Part shown: positions 31,680-40,141 of the stretch, one piece after another
Numbering within the stretch: position 1 is the first letter of the stretch
Layout: each line of letters opens with the position of its first letter
NCBI RefSeq assembly: GCF_002000025.1
Contig: NZ_MUZV01000001.1
Location: 186,001-250,000 of the forward strand
DNA: 64,000 bases
From: Cognaticolwellia aestuarii
GTDB taxonomy: Bacteria > Pseudomonadota > Gammaproteobacteria > Enterobacterales > Alteromonadaceae
Direction of reading: 5' to 3'
Position numbers and translations under genes: made by a program
Notes under the pieces: generated by a model
What the model saw: the letters and a program-made list of their open reading frames with translations, nothing else
What the model was told of the DNA's origin: nothing
The model's database searches: none

Positions 31680-32945
31680 TTAGCCACGAGTAAACTCAGG
31701 ATAAGCTTCCATACCACAATCCGATTTATCAACACCTTCATACTCTTCTTCGTCAGTAACTCTGATGCCGATTAACTTCTTCAAAATAAACCATACTGCT
31801 AAACTCGTAAAGAATACCCAAACAAAAATCGTCGCTGCACCGATCAATTGTCCACTTAATGTTGAGCCGCTATTCGTCACCGGTACTAATAACAAACCAA
31901 GTAAACCCACAACACCATGTACAGAAATAGCACCAACAGGATCATCAATTTTTAATTTATCTAAACTGATGATTGAAAAAACAACAATAATACCAGCTAA
32001 GGCACCAAATAATGTTGCCTGCAATGGTGTAGGTGTTGATGGCTCAGCCGTAATCGCAACTAAACCAGCCAACGCACCATTAAGTGCCATGGTTAAATCT
32101 GCTTTTTTAAATAGAACTTTTGCTAATACTAATGCCGCTACTGCACCCGCTGCCGCTGCCGCATTAGTGTTTAGAAATACCATAGCAACCGAATGTGAAC
32201 TAGCAATATCGCCAAGTTTCAAAACCGAGCCACCATTAAAGCCAAACCAACCCATCCACAAAATAAAGGTACCTAATGTCGCCATAGGTAAATTAGAGCC
32301 TGGTATCGCATTAACGTGCCCATCAGCACTATACTTACCTTTACGAGCCCCTAACAATAATACCCCTGCTAATGCCGCTGCTGCACCCGCCATGTGCACA
32401 ATACCTGAGCCTGCAAAGTCTGAGAAACCTAATTCAGATAAAGTGTATAAACCGAAAACCGCATTGCCACCCCAAGTCCAACTTCCTTCCATAGGATAAA
32501 TAACAGCAGTTAATACCACCGCAAAAGCTAGAAATGCCCATAATTTCATGCGCTCAGCTACTGCACCCGACACAATCGACATCGCGGTCGCGACAAACAC
32601 AACCTGGAAAAAGAAGTCAGATGCTGCTGAATATATTGCTGCACCAGTAAAACCATCTTCTCGCGAAGAAAAATCCGCTAAAACTTTCGCAGGGTCAACC
32701 GTTTCAATGCCTGACAGGAAAATACCACCACCATACATAATGTCGTAACCAACAAATAAATACATCATGCAAGCAATCGCATATAAGGCGACATTTTTAG
32801 TTAAAATTTCGGTGGTGTTTTTAGCTCGAACTAGGCCCGCTTCTAACATCGAAAAACCTGCAGCCATCCACATCACTAAGGCACCACAAATTAAAAAGTA
32901 GAAGGTGTCCATCGCATACTGAAGTTGAAAAATATTTTGTTCCAT
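31680..32945 (-). CDS. amtB: Ammonium transporter AmtB
   Basis: A 421-residue trimeric ammonium channel protein of the inner membrane with eleven or so hydrophobic segments. The pore twin histidines are H184 (GIVHMAG) and H343 (ISVHGVVG). A full AGGAG ribosome site lies six bases before the ATG and overlaps the end of glnK. There is no cleavable signal peptide as in E. coli AmtB. It forms an operon with glnK, 9 bp apart; GlnK blocks the channel when nitrogen is plentiful. Confidence 0.96.
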   Translation of the reverse strand: MEQNIFQLQYAMDTFYFLICGALVMWMAAGFSMLEAGLVRAKNTTEILTKNVALYAIACMMYLFVGYDIMYGGGIFLSGIETVDPAKVLADFSSREDGFTGAAIYSAASDFFFQVVFVATAMSIVSGAVAERMKLWAFLAFAVVLTAVIYPMEGSWTWGGNAVFGLYTLSELGFSDFAGSGIVHMAGAAAALAGVLLLGARKGKYSADGHVNAIPGSNLPMATLGTFILWMGWFGFNGGSVLKLGDIASSHSVAMVFLNTNAAAAAGAVAALVLAKVLFKKADLTMALNGALAGLVAITAEPSTPTPLQATLFGALAGIIVVFSIISLDKLKIDDPVGAISVHGVVGLLGLLLVPVTNSGSTLSGQLIGAATIFVWVFFTSLAVWFILKKLIGIRVTDEEEYEGVDKSDCGMEAYPEFTRG

Positions 32946-32954
32946 GATGAGCTC

Positions 32955-33293
32955 CTATAGCGCTTCTGCGTCTTGTTCGCCGGTGCGAATTCGTACCGCT
33001 TGTTCAAGGTCATAAACAAATATTTTGCCATCACCAATTTTTCCTGTATGTGCTGACTCTGCAATAGCTTCCACTAAGCGCTGCACCACATCATCATTAA
33101 CCGCAATTTCAAGTTTTACTTTTGGTAAAAAATCCACCTGATATTCCGCACCACGATAAAGCTCGGTATGCCCTTTTTGACGGCCAAAACCTTTTACTTC
33201 GCTCACCGTTAATCCTTCAACACCAATTTCAGAGATCGCTTCTCTGACATTATCAAGTTTGAATGGTTTTATTATCGCATTGACTAGTTTCAT
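32955..33293 (-). CDS. glnK: Nitrogen regulatory PII protein GlnK
   Basis: A 112-residue PII signalling protein that senses ATP/ADP and 2-oxoglutarate. The uridylylation site Y51 in the T-loop ([10 protein letters not shown]) is present, and [11 protein letters not shown] near 83-93 is the B-loop signature. Adjacent amtB makes GlnK rather than GlnB the best name. AAGGGA lies upstream of the ATG. A near-consensus sigma54 promoter and two NtrC-like sites lie in the 150 bp upstream, so it should be induced by nitrogen limitation. Confidence 0.95.
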   Translation of the reverse strand: MKLVNAIIKPFKLDNVREAISEIGVEGLTVSEVKGFGRQKGHTELYRGAEYQVDFLPKVKLEIAVNDDVVQRLVEAIAESAHTGKIGDGKIFVYDLEQAVRIRTGEQDAEAL

Positions 33294-33327
33294 TTTACTT
33301 TCCCTTATTTTTCGTTAGTTAATGCTT

Positions 33328-33343
33328 ATCAAGCGCCATGCCA
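33328..33343 (-). promoter_or_regulatory. Putative sigma54 promoter of glnK-amtB
   Basis: The minus strand reads TGGCATGGCGCTTGAT, against the consensus TGGCAYRNNNNTTGCW. All defined positions match except the C of the -12 GC, which is A. The GG element is correctly 10 bp from the -12 dinucleotide. Transcription would start about 25 bp before glnK. The mismatch at a strongly conserved base lowers confidence; the NtrC sites upstream raise it. Confidence 0.6.
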
Positions 33344-33396
33344 AATAAAAATAACTTTAAAAACAAGTAGATAACAAGTTAGATCTTAGGTGCCTC

Positions 33397-33411
33397 GCAC
33401 CATGACAGTGC
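33397..33411 (-). promoter_or_regulatory. NtrC binding site 1
   Basis: Minus strand GCACTGTCATGGTGC is a perfect GCAC-N7-GTGC NtrC site, nearly the same as known glnA enhancer sites. It lies roughly 85 bp upstream of the predicted sigma54 start point, a normal enhancer distance. Confidence 0.78.
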
Positions 33412-33426
33412 GATAGCAAGTGAATT

Positions 33427-33441
33427 GCAAGCTACTGGTGC
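33427..33441 (-). promoter_or_regulatory. NtrC binding site 2 (degenerate)
   Basis: Minus strand GCACCAGTAGCTTGC matches GCAC-N7-GTGC at seven of eight defined bases. It is exactly 30 bp from site 1, close to three helical turns, the spacing expected for paired NtrC dimers. Confidence 0.65.
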
Positions 33442-33645
33442 ATTGAAAACAGTCCAGATAAATTAATTTATTATATTGAATAACCTGATACGGAGCAGTT
33501 AGTTACTCTTACCATAGCGAGTTAAAATAGGGCGAGTTTAGCTCCTTGCACATAGAGGCGGCTGAGCTATTGATATGAAATCGCAATGCATTGCTAATTA
33601 AAAATACAAGGTTAACCAACTCGTCTAAGAAAGAGCTTTATTAAC

Positions 33646-33812
33646 CTGAGTTCGGAATAACAGATGTGTGAAAAAAAATTAATATAACGCGATATTTGCA
33701 ATCACTTTAGTCAATTTTCATAAAATTTTCCGTCTAGTTTATTATCAATCTGATAAGCCTTGAACCACGCAGAAATCATCGTATTGACGGGCTTAGCTTA
33801 TCTCAGGCTCAG
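33646..33812. repeat. MITE-like element, copy 2
   Basis: A 167-bp unit clearly related to the element at 525-689 over its whole length. Its left end CTGAGTTCGGAATAA differs from copy 1 by one base; the right end TTATCTCAGGCTCAG has diverged more, so the terminal repeats pair less well. It carries no usable reading frame and lies between the glnK regulatory region and an HDOD gene. Confidence 0.68.
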
Positions 33813-34139
33813 CCTTATTAGACTCAAAGATATAGTATCGTCAGTATTTAGTTTGCTAACCTTAACAGTAGAGGATAATGGTTTTATCGGAGAGTACCCT
33901 GCATCACTCTAATACCCTAGCGCCATTTAGGCACTTGGTATCAGGCTTTATACAATAAACTTTAAATACGACTTTCGTTGGGGAGGTAAGGCAGAATTAA
34001 CACCACTAACTTGTTATTACTATGATTGTTTACTGGTGATGTTAATACAACTGAACAACTGCTGAATAAAATTTAAGCTGAGTACTTTATGCTTAAGAAA
34101 GAAAATAATAGTCGTTAGGAAAGTCCGCCCCCTATCTGC
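33813..34139. other. Intergenic region with no recognisable feature
   Basis: These 327 bp follow the repeat and precede the HDOD gene stop. I see no open frame of note, no terminator-like hairpin with a T-run and no known regulatory motif. TTTAAGCTGAGT near 34072 echoes the left flank of MITE copy 1, which may be chance. Confidence 0.4.
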
Positions 34140-34985
34140 TTAATAAATCATCGCGGCGCCAGGATTTAAAATAGACAAAATACTCAAGCGTTCAAGATCA
34201 CAAAAATTATTTGCACCTTTAAGCATATCCTGATCAATTGGCAACTGTTGCATAGCATCTTCCGTTAATAACAACTCCACATCATGTGAACTGCAATCAT
34301 ATTGGCTTAGCATTATACGCTTCGCCAGATACAACAACTTGCTTTCATCACTGCTGTAAGTAAAGTCATTTTCATCTTGATTACGAATTGGCTCAATAAT
34401 ACTAAATGGTAATTGCCATTGCTTTAATAGCTCAGCACTACATGCACCATAGGTGAAACCAAGGCTTTCGATTTGCTTTTGCCAAGGTAATTCAGTTGTA
34501 GAAAAACCGTTCGCTTCAACCGTTTTCTCTGGAGTTACCTGTTGGACAACAAGTTCCCCTAAGTTATAGAGTAAGCCTAAAATAAATAAACGTTCGGCAT
34601 TCGGCACATTAATCCTAGTGCCTATATATTTAACAATCAGTGCACAATCAACACTTTTACACCAAAAGTCGTCAAGATAATCCTGCTTAGCAATAATTCC
34701 TTTAAAAGCTTTCTTAGTAAAAAAAGCAATAACTAAGTTATAAACTTCTGTAATACCCAGCACTAGTACAGCTTTAGAAATAGTGTCTATTCTACCGGGA
34801 TAATTAAAAAAGGTACTATTGGCTAACTTTAAGATGGTTCCCGCTAATGCCGGATCCAATAAAATAACATCGGCAATATCATCAATTGTAGAACTTTCAT
34901 CATCAATCAATTCCTTGATACGAATAAAAGAATCCGAGAGTACAAATATCTCACTCGCTCGTTCTGCATAATCATTAACGTTCAT
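34140..34985 (-). CDS. HDOD domain protein (paralogue 1)
   Basis: A 281-residue protein made almost wholly of an HDOD domain, a catalytically inactive relative of HD phosphohydrolases found in signalling proteins. Visible landmarks are LLDPALAGTILKLANSTFFNYPGR-like segments near 45-60 (DPALAGTILKLANS) and LFILGLLYNLGELV near 140. The start at 34985 (MNVNDYAERA) is chosen over upstream ATGs at 34991 and 35030 because GGGA is well spaced and the N-terminus then aligns with the paralogue at 42766-43605. No output domain is attached. HDOD proteins have been linked to motility, biofilm and stress control, but the role here is unknown. Confidence 0.85.
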   Translation of the reverse strand: MNVNDYAERASEIFVLSDSFIRIKELIDDESSTIDDIADVILLDPALAGTILKLANSTFFNYPGRIDTISKAVLVLGITEVYNLVIAFFTKKAFKGIIAKQDYLDDFWCKSVDCALIVKYIGTRINVPNAERLFILGLLYNLGELVVQQVTPEKTVEANGFSTTELPWQKQIESLGFTYGACSAELLKQWQLPFSIIEPIRNQDENDFTYSSDESKLLYLAKRIMLSQYDCSSHDVELLLTEDAMQQLPIDQDMLKGANNFCDLERLSILSILNPGAAMIY

Positions 34986-35204
34986 TAACATTATTCCCAA
35001 ATAAATCTGCCGCTTATTCCTTTGCAGCACTTTAAACTAAGTAGGCATAACTAAACTATCTCAAAAAGCCAGTAGGCATAATGATCGATAGATGAGATAG
35101 CTAATATAAAATGCCTAATTTTGTTTTACCGAATTTAAGATAAATTAAAGCGATAACTAATAAATTCAGTTTAACCTATTTATGTAAATTATCCTTTAAC
35201 ACAA

Positions 35205-36038
35205 TTAACTTACCTGTAAACTTACATGATAAGAGGTAAATTTCCGCAAATTAATGACCCCTGTCTCAAAAATCAGATACTGACCTTTTATACCCACTAA
35301 TATACCTGATACTTCCGGTGTTTTATCAAAATTAAATGATGATATTTTTGTTAAATACTGTTGAACAGGGAAATGTAAATTTATCACATCCTCATCCAAT
35401 TCAGTAACAGCCTCTGCGCCATACTTCAAACTAACACTAGCCAGTTTCTCAGCAATTTTAGGCTTTAGCTCTTCTGCAATAGCTTTAAGATCTAATGCCG
35501 CAGCACTTCCCTTAAGCATAGCTCGCCAATTTGTTTTATCAGCAATATATTCAGCTAATGCTATTTCAACCAAACCAGACTGTAAGCGAGTACTCACCTT
35601 AAAAATAGGCAAAGCTTGAGTTGCCCCTTGATCTATCCAGCGAGTAGGTATCTGGGTGTGACGTGTAATACCCACTTTTAAACCTGAAGTATTAGCTAAA
35701 TAAACATAATGAGGGATCATACAATTACTTTCTCCCCATTGTGGTTCGCGACACGTTCCTTGCTCAAAATGACAAGTTTCGGGCTTCATAATACACATGT
35801 CACATTGTGCTAATTTTTGCATACATGGGTAACAATACCCCTGTGAATAACTTTTTTTAGTCTTTCTGCCACAGTGCTGACAATCAATATGACCACTATA
35901 CTGCAGTGTTAGGTGCTTACCGATCAGCGAATTCAACGCAACTTCTTGCTCACCAAGCACCATACGGTAGTTCACCGTACCATCTAAAGATAGATCTGCA
36001 CGCATTTTGCGCAGAGCACCTGTTTCTATTTGCAACAT
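35205..36038 (-). CDS. DUF2797 protein with cysteine cluster and GIY-YIG-like core
   Basis: A 277-residue protein matching the uncharacterised DUF2797 family. After a short N-terminal beta-rich part it has nine cysteines at about 53, 56, 69, 72, 79, 82, 89, 96 and 106, four of them in CxxC pairs, likely binding zinc or an iron-sulfur cluster. Directly after comes HYVYLANTSGLKVGITR (about 110-126) with a downstream arginine near 133, a pattern like the GIY-YIG/T5orf172 nuclease core; this resemblance is my reading. The start at 36038 (MLQIETGALRK) is chosen over a GTG at 36083. Function is unknown. It is divergent from a small GIY-YIG gene. Confidence 0.82.
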   Translation of the reverse strand: MLQIETGALRKMRADLSLDGTVNYRMVLGEQEVALNSLIGKHLTLQYSGHIDCQHCGRKTKKSYSQGYCYPCMQKLAQCDMCIMKPETCHFEQGTCREPQWGESNCMIPHYVYLANTSGLKVGITRHTQIPTRWIDQGATQALPIFKVSTRLQSGLVEIALAEYIADKTNWRAMLKGSAAALDLKAIAEELKPKIAEKLASVSLKYGAEAVTELDEDVINLHFPVQQYLTKISSFNFDKTPEVSGILVGIKGQYLIFETGVINLRKFTSYHVSLQVS

Positions 36039-36182
36039 ATACCAACCCGTTATTTTTTCAGTCGCCAATAATATAAAAATCACCTACTAGCAGCTAGTAC
36101 TAATTCATTTTTAGCTCGAATATCAGCAAAAAACTTGCGATGATACATAGATACCTCACTGTTCAGGCTTTATTTACTTAAA

Positions 36183-36446
36183 ATGTGGTACGTTTATTTT
36201 CTTCGCTGTGCTGATAATAGTCTTTATGCGGGTATCACCACCTGCTTAGAACGCCGTTTAAATGAGCATAACAATTGCAATAAAAAAGCGGCGAAATATA
36301 CACGTGTGCGCCGTCCGGTAAAACTTGCTTATGCTGAAGCGCAACAAGATCGCCAGCAAGCAAGCCGCCGTGAATATCAACTTAAGCAACTCAGTAAGCG
36401 CCACAAAGAGCTAATAGTTGAAAATTACCAGCATGCCAACAAGTAA
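36183..36446 (+). CDS. Small GIY-YIG nuclease family protein (YhbQ/UPF0213-like)
   Basis: An 87-residue single-domain protein. The GIY-YIG core is WYVYFLRCADNSLYAGIT at the N-terminus, followed by the conserved arginine in LERRLNEH and a glutamate within RREYQLKQL. Proteins of this family (E. coli YhbQ) are small structure-linked nucleases with a disputed biological role. It is a single gene reading away from the DUF2797 gene. Confidence 0.9.
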   Translation: MWYVYFLRCADNSLYAGITTCLERRLNEHNNCNKKAAKYTRVRRPVKLAYAEAQQDRQQASRREYQLKQLSKRHKELIVENYQHANK

Positions 36447-36586
36447 AATAATAAACACTTGTTCGCCTAAACCCCTTGTTTTTACTGGTCTGCTTTGTAA
36501 ATAAAAGCTCAATAAACTTCGATTTTGCGCAACCATACTGATAGAATAGCGCCGATTTTAGTAGCTTAAAGTGATGACACATATCT

Positions 36587-37312
36587 ATGTTTTTAGAGAA
36601 CTATTGCCGTATTACAGATGATAAAATTAGCTTCACACGCCAGCAGGCCAGTGATTTTGCAAAACAAATTGCCGATGATTTTAATCCGTTACATAACATC
36701 GACGCTAAACGCTTTTGTGTTCCCGGAGACTTGCTATTTGCACTAATTTTGGAACGTGCCGGTTTACATCAGGAAATGAGTTTTACATTTTCAGGTATGG
36801 TAACTGATGCTACCACGCTAAATATTCCAACAGAAATTACCACAACAGCAAGTATTATTGACGATAAAGCAAAAGAATATTTAAATATGTCTGTTGCTGG
36901 CAATAGCACCAAAAACAATCAAGCTATTGAGTCGTTAACCCGTGCCTATGTTGAGTTTTCAGGTCAAACTTTTCCTCATATTCTCGTTGAACTAATGAAA
37001 GAAAATCAGGTGATGATCAACCCAGCGCGCCCGATGATCATGTATGAAAGTATGTCAATTCAATTAGAGCAATTGGATTTTCAAGAAATCACATTAAGCC
37101 TGTCTTCAACAACGTTAGTACAAGATGGTAAGCGCGGAAATGCTTGTTTAGCATTTGATTTAGTATCACAAGGCAAAGTGATAGGACATGGTAAAAAGTT
37201 TATGTTATTAAGTGGCTTACGTGAATATTGCCAAGAAACTATTGATAATATAGTTACCGAGTACAACCAAACTAAAGCTCGTTACATGGCCGAAAAACAA
37301 CGTTCGGCATAA
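36587..37312 (+). CDS. DUF3581 protein
   Basis: A 241-residue protein of the DUF3581 family, found mainly in marine gammaproteobacteria. ADDFNPLHN near 28-36 resembles the hydratase motif of MaoC/hot-dog enzymes, and the length fits a double hot-dog fold, but that is an inference. No signal peptide or membrane segment is seen. It stands alone; a GGGGTAA...TTACCCC hairpin just after the stop lacks a clear T-run. Confidence 0.78.
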   Translation: MFLENYCRITDDKISFTRQQASDFAKQIADDFNPLHNIDAKRFCVPGDLLFALILERAGLHQEMSFTFSGMVTDATTLNIPTEITTTASIIDDKAKEYLNMSVAGNSTKNNQAIESLTRAYVEFSGQTFPHILVELMKENQVMINPARPMIMYESMSIQLEQLDFQEITLSLSSTTLVQDGKRGNACLAFDLVSQGKVIGHGKKFMLLSGLREYCQETIDNIVTEYNQTKARYMAEKQRSA

Positions 37313-37365
37313 GCTATGGGGTAACAATCAGAAACCCTGATTACCCCAAGTTAACCTATTAACAT

Positions 37366-37620
37366 TCAGCTGCGCAATTTTTTCCCTAACCAGCGCAAGC
37401 TTTGATCGGCCTTAACAGCTGCTTGTCGAAAGTATTTCTGACTTTTTTTCAGCCAGACCTTCGCCCAATCATACTCTACACTTAGCAAAGCTAAACCCAG
37501 TGGAATAAATATAACTGCCGGCCCAGGTAGTAAGATAAACACGATACCAAGCAATAAAAATAAAAAGCCTAAAGCAGTACGAGTACTGCGCTTTAATTGC
37601 TCTAATATATTTTTTTTCAT
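37366..37620 (-). CDS. Small PGPGW family membrane protein
   Basis: An 84-residue protein with a single long hydrophobic hairpin region at about 14-45 that carries LPGPAVIFIPLGLALLS, the hallmark of the PGPGW transmembrane family. The C-terminal third is basic and probably cytoplasmic. The family has no known function. It is convergent with the DUF3581 gene. Confidence 0.82.
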   Translation of the reverse strand: MKKNILEQLKRSTRTALGFLFLLLGIVFILLPGPAVIFIPLGLALLSVEYDWAKVWLKKSQKYFRQAAVKADQSLRWLGKKLRS

Positions 37621-37779
37621 TATTTGCCTTTAATAATCTTATTGGTTTACATAAGAATTAGCAAAACACATTCCAAATTTAATTACCTTTATTTATCAAT
37701 AAGCTAAATTTAATTTAGCTTAAAAACACTTCATAAAGTGGTGCAAAAGACAAAATAATAGTCAAGAGAGCAAGAGCTC

Positions 37780-38289
37780 TCAGTAATTTTTTTCAAATTC
37801 TATTTGCTGACGCCTTTTTTCTTCAGCACATGCTGAAAATTGCGACATGGACTTAGGTCGACGACAAATTTTTTTCGGTTGATAAAATAGTAACCAAGCT
37901 TGTAGTTTTTCGCCTTGATATTTGGCGTGAATCATTACCGAATTTTGAGTAGAAAAAGGCATAATAGGTTTTGGCGACTTAGCTTTTTTTCCGTCAACAC
38001 GGCGAAGGTTAATAACTTTTTTCTTATTAGTTCGCTTTATTTTTACTCGCGGTTTCTTTTTCGCCTTAGGCTTAAGTTTACCATTTTCACATTGCCACCA
38101 AGTTTTTCGGGCTTTAGCCTCTTGAGTCGCTAAACTATTGCTGCGTTTATTTGAGTTAGCTTGACGTTGCTTAGCTTGAATACTATCAAGCTTTTTACGA
38201 TAACTTTGGCAGTGCTTTTTACCTGCTATAACCTCGAAAGAGCTAAAAAGTATTATGAATAACAAGCTAAAGAGTATTATCTGTTTCAT
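37780..38289 (-). CDS. Basic secreted protein of unknown function
   Basis: I do not recognise this 169-residue protein. It starts with a clear signal peptide (hydrophobic 5-18, likely cleavage after VIAG). The mature protein is very rich in lysine and arginine, with a run of basic residues at about 72-92 (KLKPKAKKKPRVKIKRTNKK) and four cysteines (in KHCQSY, WWQCEN, KKICRR and FSACAE) that could form disulfides. Several tryptophans suggest a folded core. It is divergent from the periplasmic DNA ligase gene, sharing a 234-bp upstream region. Confidence 0.68.
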   Translation of the reverse strand: MKQIILFSLLFIILFSSFEVIAGKKHCQSYRKKLDSIQAKQRQANSNKRSNSLATQEAKARKTWWQCENGKLKPKAKKKPRVKIKRTNKKKVINLRRVDGKKAKSPKPIMPFSTQNSVMIHAKYQGEKLQAWLLFYQPKKICRRPKSMSQFSACAEEKRRQQIEFEKNY

Positions 38290-38523
38290 CTTGCCTTACC
38301 TACAGAATTCCATTTCCATAACAAAAGTGTAGTCAACTCTAGATAATTTTCGACTCTACCACTGGCTTTAATGGCAATTTAGTTCAGCATGAAACATGTG
38401 TTTTCAAAACAACCTTGCTGATATTTAGCATAACCCAACAACCGCAACTACAATAAAATCAGGCAGTAAAGTTCACGTCATAGTCAACAAAACAATTAAA
38501 CCGATATAAAAAGAGGAACAAGG

Positions 38524-39399
38524 ATGTTTCAATCATCATTTAACAGCACACTCTACTCTGGCTTAGTGCTACTACTATCAACCTGGTCTTACGCTCTTCC
38601 GGCCAGCAATCATGCCCTTCTGAAAGAGCAACCTAAACTACAATTGGCAACTAAATATCATCAAAATATCGTTATTACAGATTACTTAGTCAGCGAAAAA
38701 TTAGATGGTGTTCGAGGATACTGGACAGGAAAAGACCTATTAACCCGTAACGGCAATGTTCTGTCCCCACCACAATGGTTTATTGCTAACTGGCCTACAA
38801 TAGCAATGGATGGTGAATTATGGAGTCAGCGTGGACAATTTGATACCATCAGTGGATGTGTTCGACGTAAGCACACTAACGGCGAGTGTTGGAAAGACTT
38901 AAAATTAATGGTTTTCGATCTGCCTCACCAACCCGGTAGCTTCAGTAACCGCGCTAAAACCATGAATAAATTACTGAACAAAACACATTCACCTTATTTG
39001 GCTATGGTCTCACAATTCAAGGTCACAGATAATATCCAATTATATATGCTTTTAGATAAAGTCGTTGCTCAAAGCGGCGAAGGATTGATGCTGCACCTCG
39101 CTACAGCAAACTATCAAATTGGTCGCAGTAAAAACTTATTAAAACTCAAAAAGCATCAAGATGCCGAGGCGAAAGTTATTGCACACCTTGCTGGCAAAGG
39201 AAAATATACCGGCATGCTAGGGGCGATTAGAGTTGAAACACCTGAAGGCATTATTTTTAAAATAGGAAGTGGGTTTTCTGATCAACAACGCCAACATCCC
39301 CCTGAAATTGGTAGTATCATCACCTACAAATATATTGGTAAAACCCAGCAAGGTGTGCCAAGATTTGCCAGCTTTCTTCGAATTAAAAACCAACATTAG
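38524..39399 (+). CDS. Periplasmic ATP-dependent DNA ligase (LigE-type)
   Basis: A 291-residue minimal ATP-dependent DNA ligase with a signal peptide (about 1-25, ending near SYALPA). The nucleotidyltransferase motif I is EKLDGVRGYW with lysine K59, motif III is DGELW near 96-100, motif IV is SGEGLMLH near 184-191, and motif V is LKLKKH near 206-211. An OB-fold follows from about 215. These exported ligases occur in marine and naturally competent proteobacteria and seal nicks in DNA outside the cytoplasm; a role in DNA uptake or biofilm DNA is proposed for relatives. It has AGAGGAACAAGG before the ATG and is followed 26 bp later by a LysE gene on the same strand. Confidence 0.9.
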   Translation: MFQSSFNSTLYSGLVLLLSTWSYALPASNHALLKEQPKLQLATKYHQNIVITDYLVSEKLDGVRGYWTGKDLLTRNGNVLSPPQWFIANWPTIAMDGELWSQRGQFDTISGCVRRKHTNGECWKDLKLMVFDLPHQPGSFSNRAKTMNKLLNKTHSPYLAMVSQFKVTDNIQLYMLLDKVVAQSGEGLMLHLATANYQIGRSKNLLKLKKHQDAEAKVIAHLAGKGKYTGMLGAIRVETPEGIIFKIGSGFSDQQRQHPPEIGSIITYKYIGKTQQGVPRFASFLRIKNQH

Positions 39400-39425
39400 T
39401 CGCACATTTTAAGGCATAAAATTTT

Positions 39426-40040
39426 ATGGAATTGCATTTATGGTTATCACTTGTCGTTATTTGTATTCTTGGCGCGCTATCACCTGGGCCTAGCCTAGCT
39501 TTAGTTATTAAAAACACCTTAAGTGGTGGCTCAAAGCAAGGTTATGCTACAGCAATTAGCCATGGGTTAGGCGTAGCACTTTATGCTGCAATCACCGCTA
39601 CAGGTATTGGCTTATTGATTGTGCAATCACCATTACTATTCTCAGTAATTAAATACGCTGGTGCGGCATTTCTTTTATATTTAGGTATAAAGTCCCTAAT
39701 GAGCAAGCAACAGAACATGCAACTTTCTCAACAAGAAACAACACGAGACCCATCAATAAATGGTTGGCGAGATGGTTTCTTAATTGCTTTTCTCAACCCT
39801 AAACTTGCTATTTTCTTTCTAGCACTATTTAGTCAATTTGTTGAGCCTAATGCTGGATGGCAACAAAAGGGCATTATGACAGCCACTGTAGGTATTATTG
39901 ATATGCTCTGGTACGTCATTATTGCATTTACCATCTCTCGTGGGCCTATTTTAGATAAGTTAAAAGCAAATAGTCATATTGTTGATAAAGTCACCGGAAG
40001 TTTTTTGATTCTATTAGCTGCACGAGTTGTATGGAGTTAA
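39426..40040 (+). CDS. LysE/RhtB family amino acid exporter
   Basis: A 204-residue inner-membrane protein with about six hydrophobic segments and the family N-terminal motif LGALSPGPSLALVIKNTLSGG. The AFLNPKLAIFFLALF segment near 120-134 is also typical. It would export an amino acid or related small molecule; the substrate cannot be read from the sequence. It follows the DNA ligase gene closely and may be cotranscribed. Confidence 0.88.
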   Translation: MELHLWLSLVVICILGALSPGPSLALVIKNTLSGGSKQGYATAISHGLGVALYAAITATGIGLLIVQSPLLFSVIKYAGAAFLLYLGIKSLMSKQQNMQLSQQETTRDPSINGWRDGFLIAFLNPKLAIFFLALFSQFVEPNAGWQQKGIMTATVGIIDMLWYVIIAFTISRGPILDKLKANSHIVDKVTGSFLILLAARVVWS

Positions 40041-40061
40041 AAAATTCACATGAATGAGCCA

Positions 40062-40106
40062 GAGTAATAAACAAGTAGATCTACATATATCATTTATTTA
40101 TTACTC
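40062..40106. terminator. Possible terminator between convergent genes
   Basis: GAGTAATAAA and TTTATTACTC form a perfect 10-bp stem around a 25-base loop that itself holds the palindrome GTAGATCTAC. It lies between the LysE and methyltransferase stops. A clear T-run is missing, so termination is only likely by position. Confidence 0.4.
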
Positions 40107-40141
40107 AGTTATCAAGCAAACTACCGTCAAACAGCAATAGC

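Noticed and set aside
31765-32499. 244-codon open frame on the plus strand
   Set aside because: It lies fully antisense to amtB, whose product has all family motifs. The antisense product is a low-complexity string of P, N, T and A, as expected from a shadow frame.
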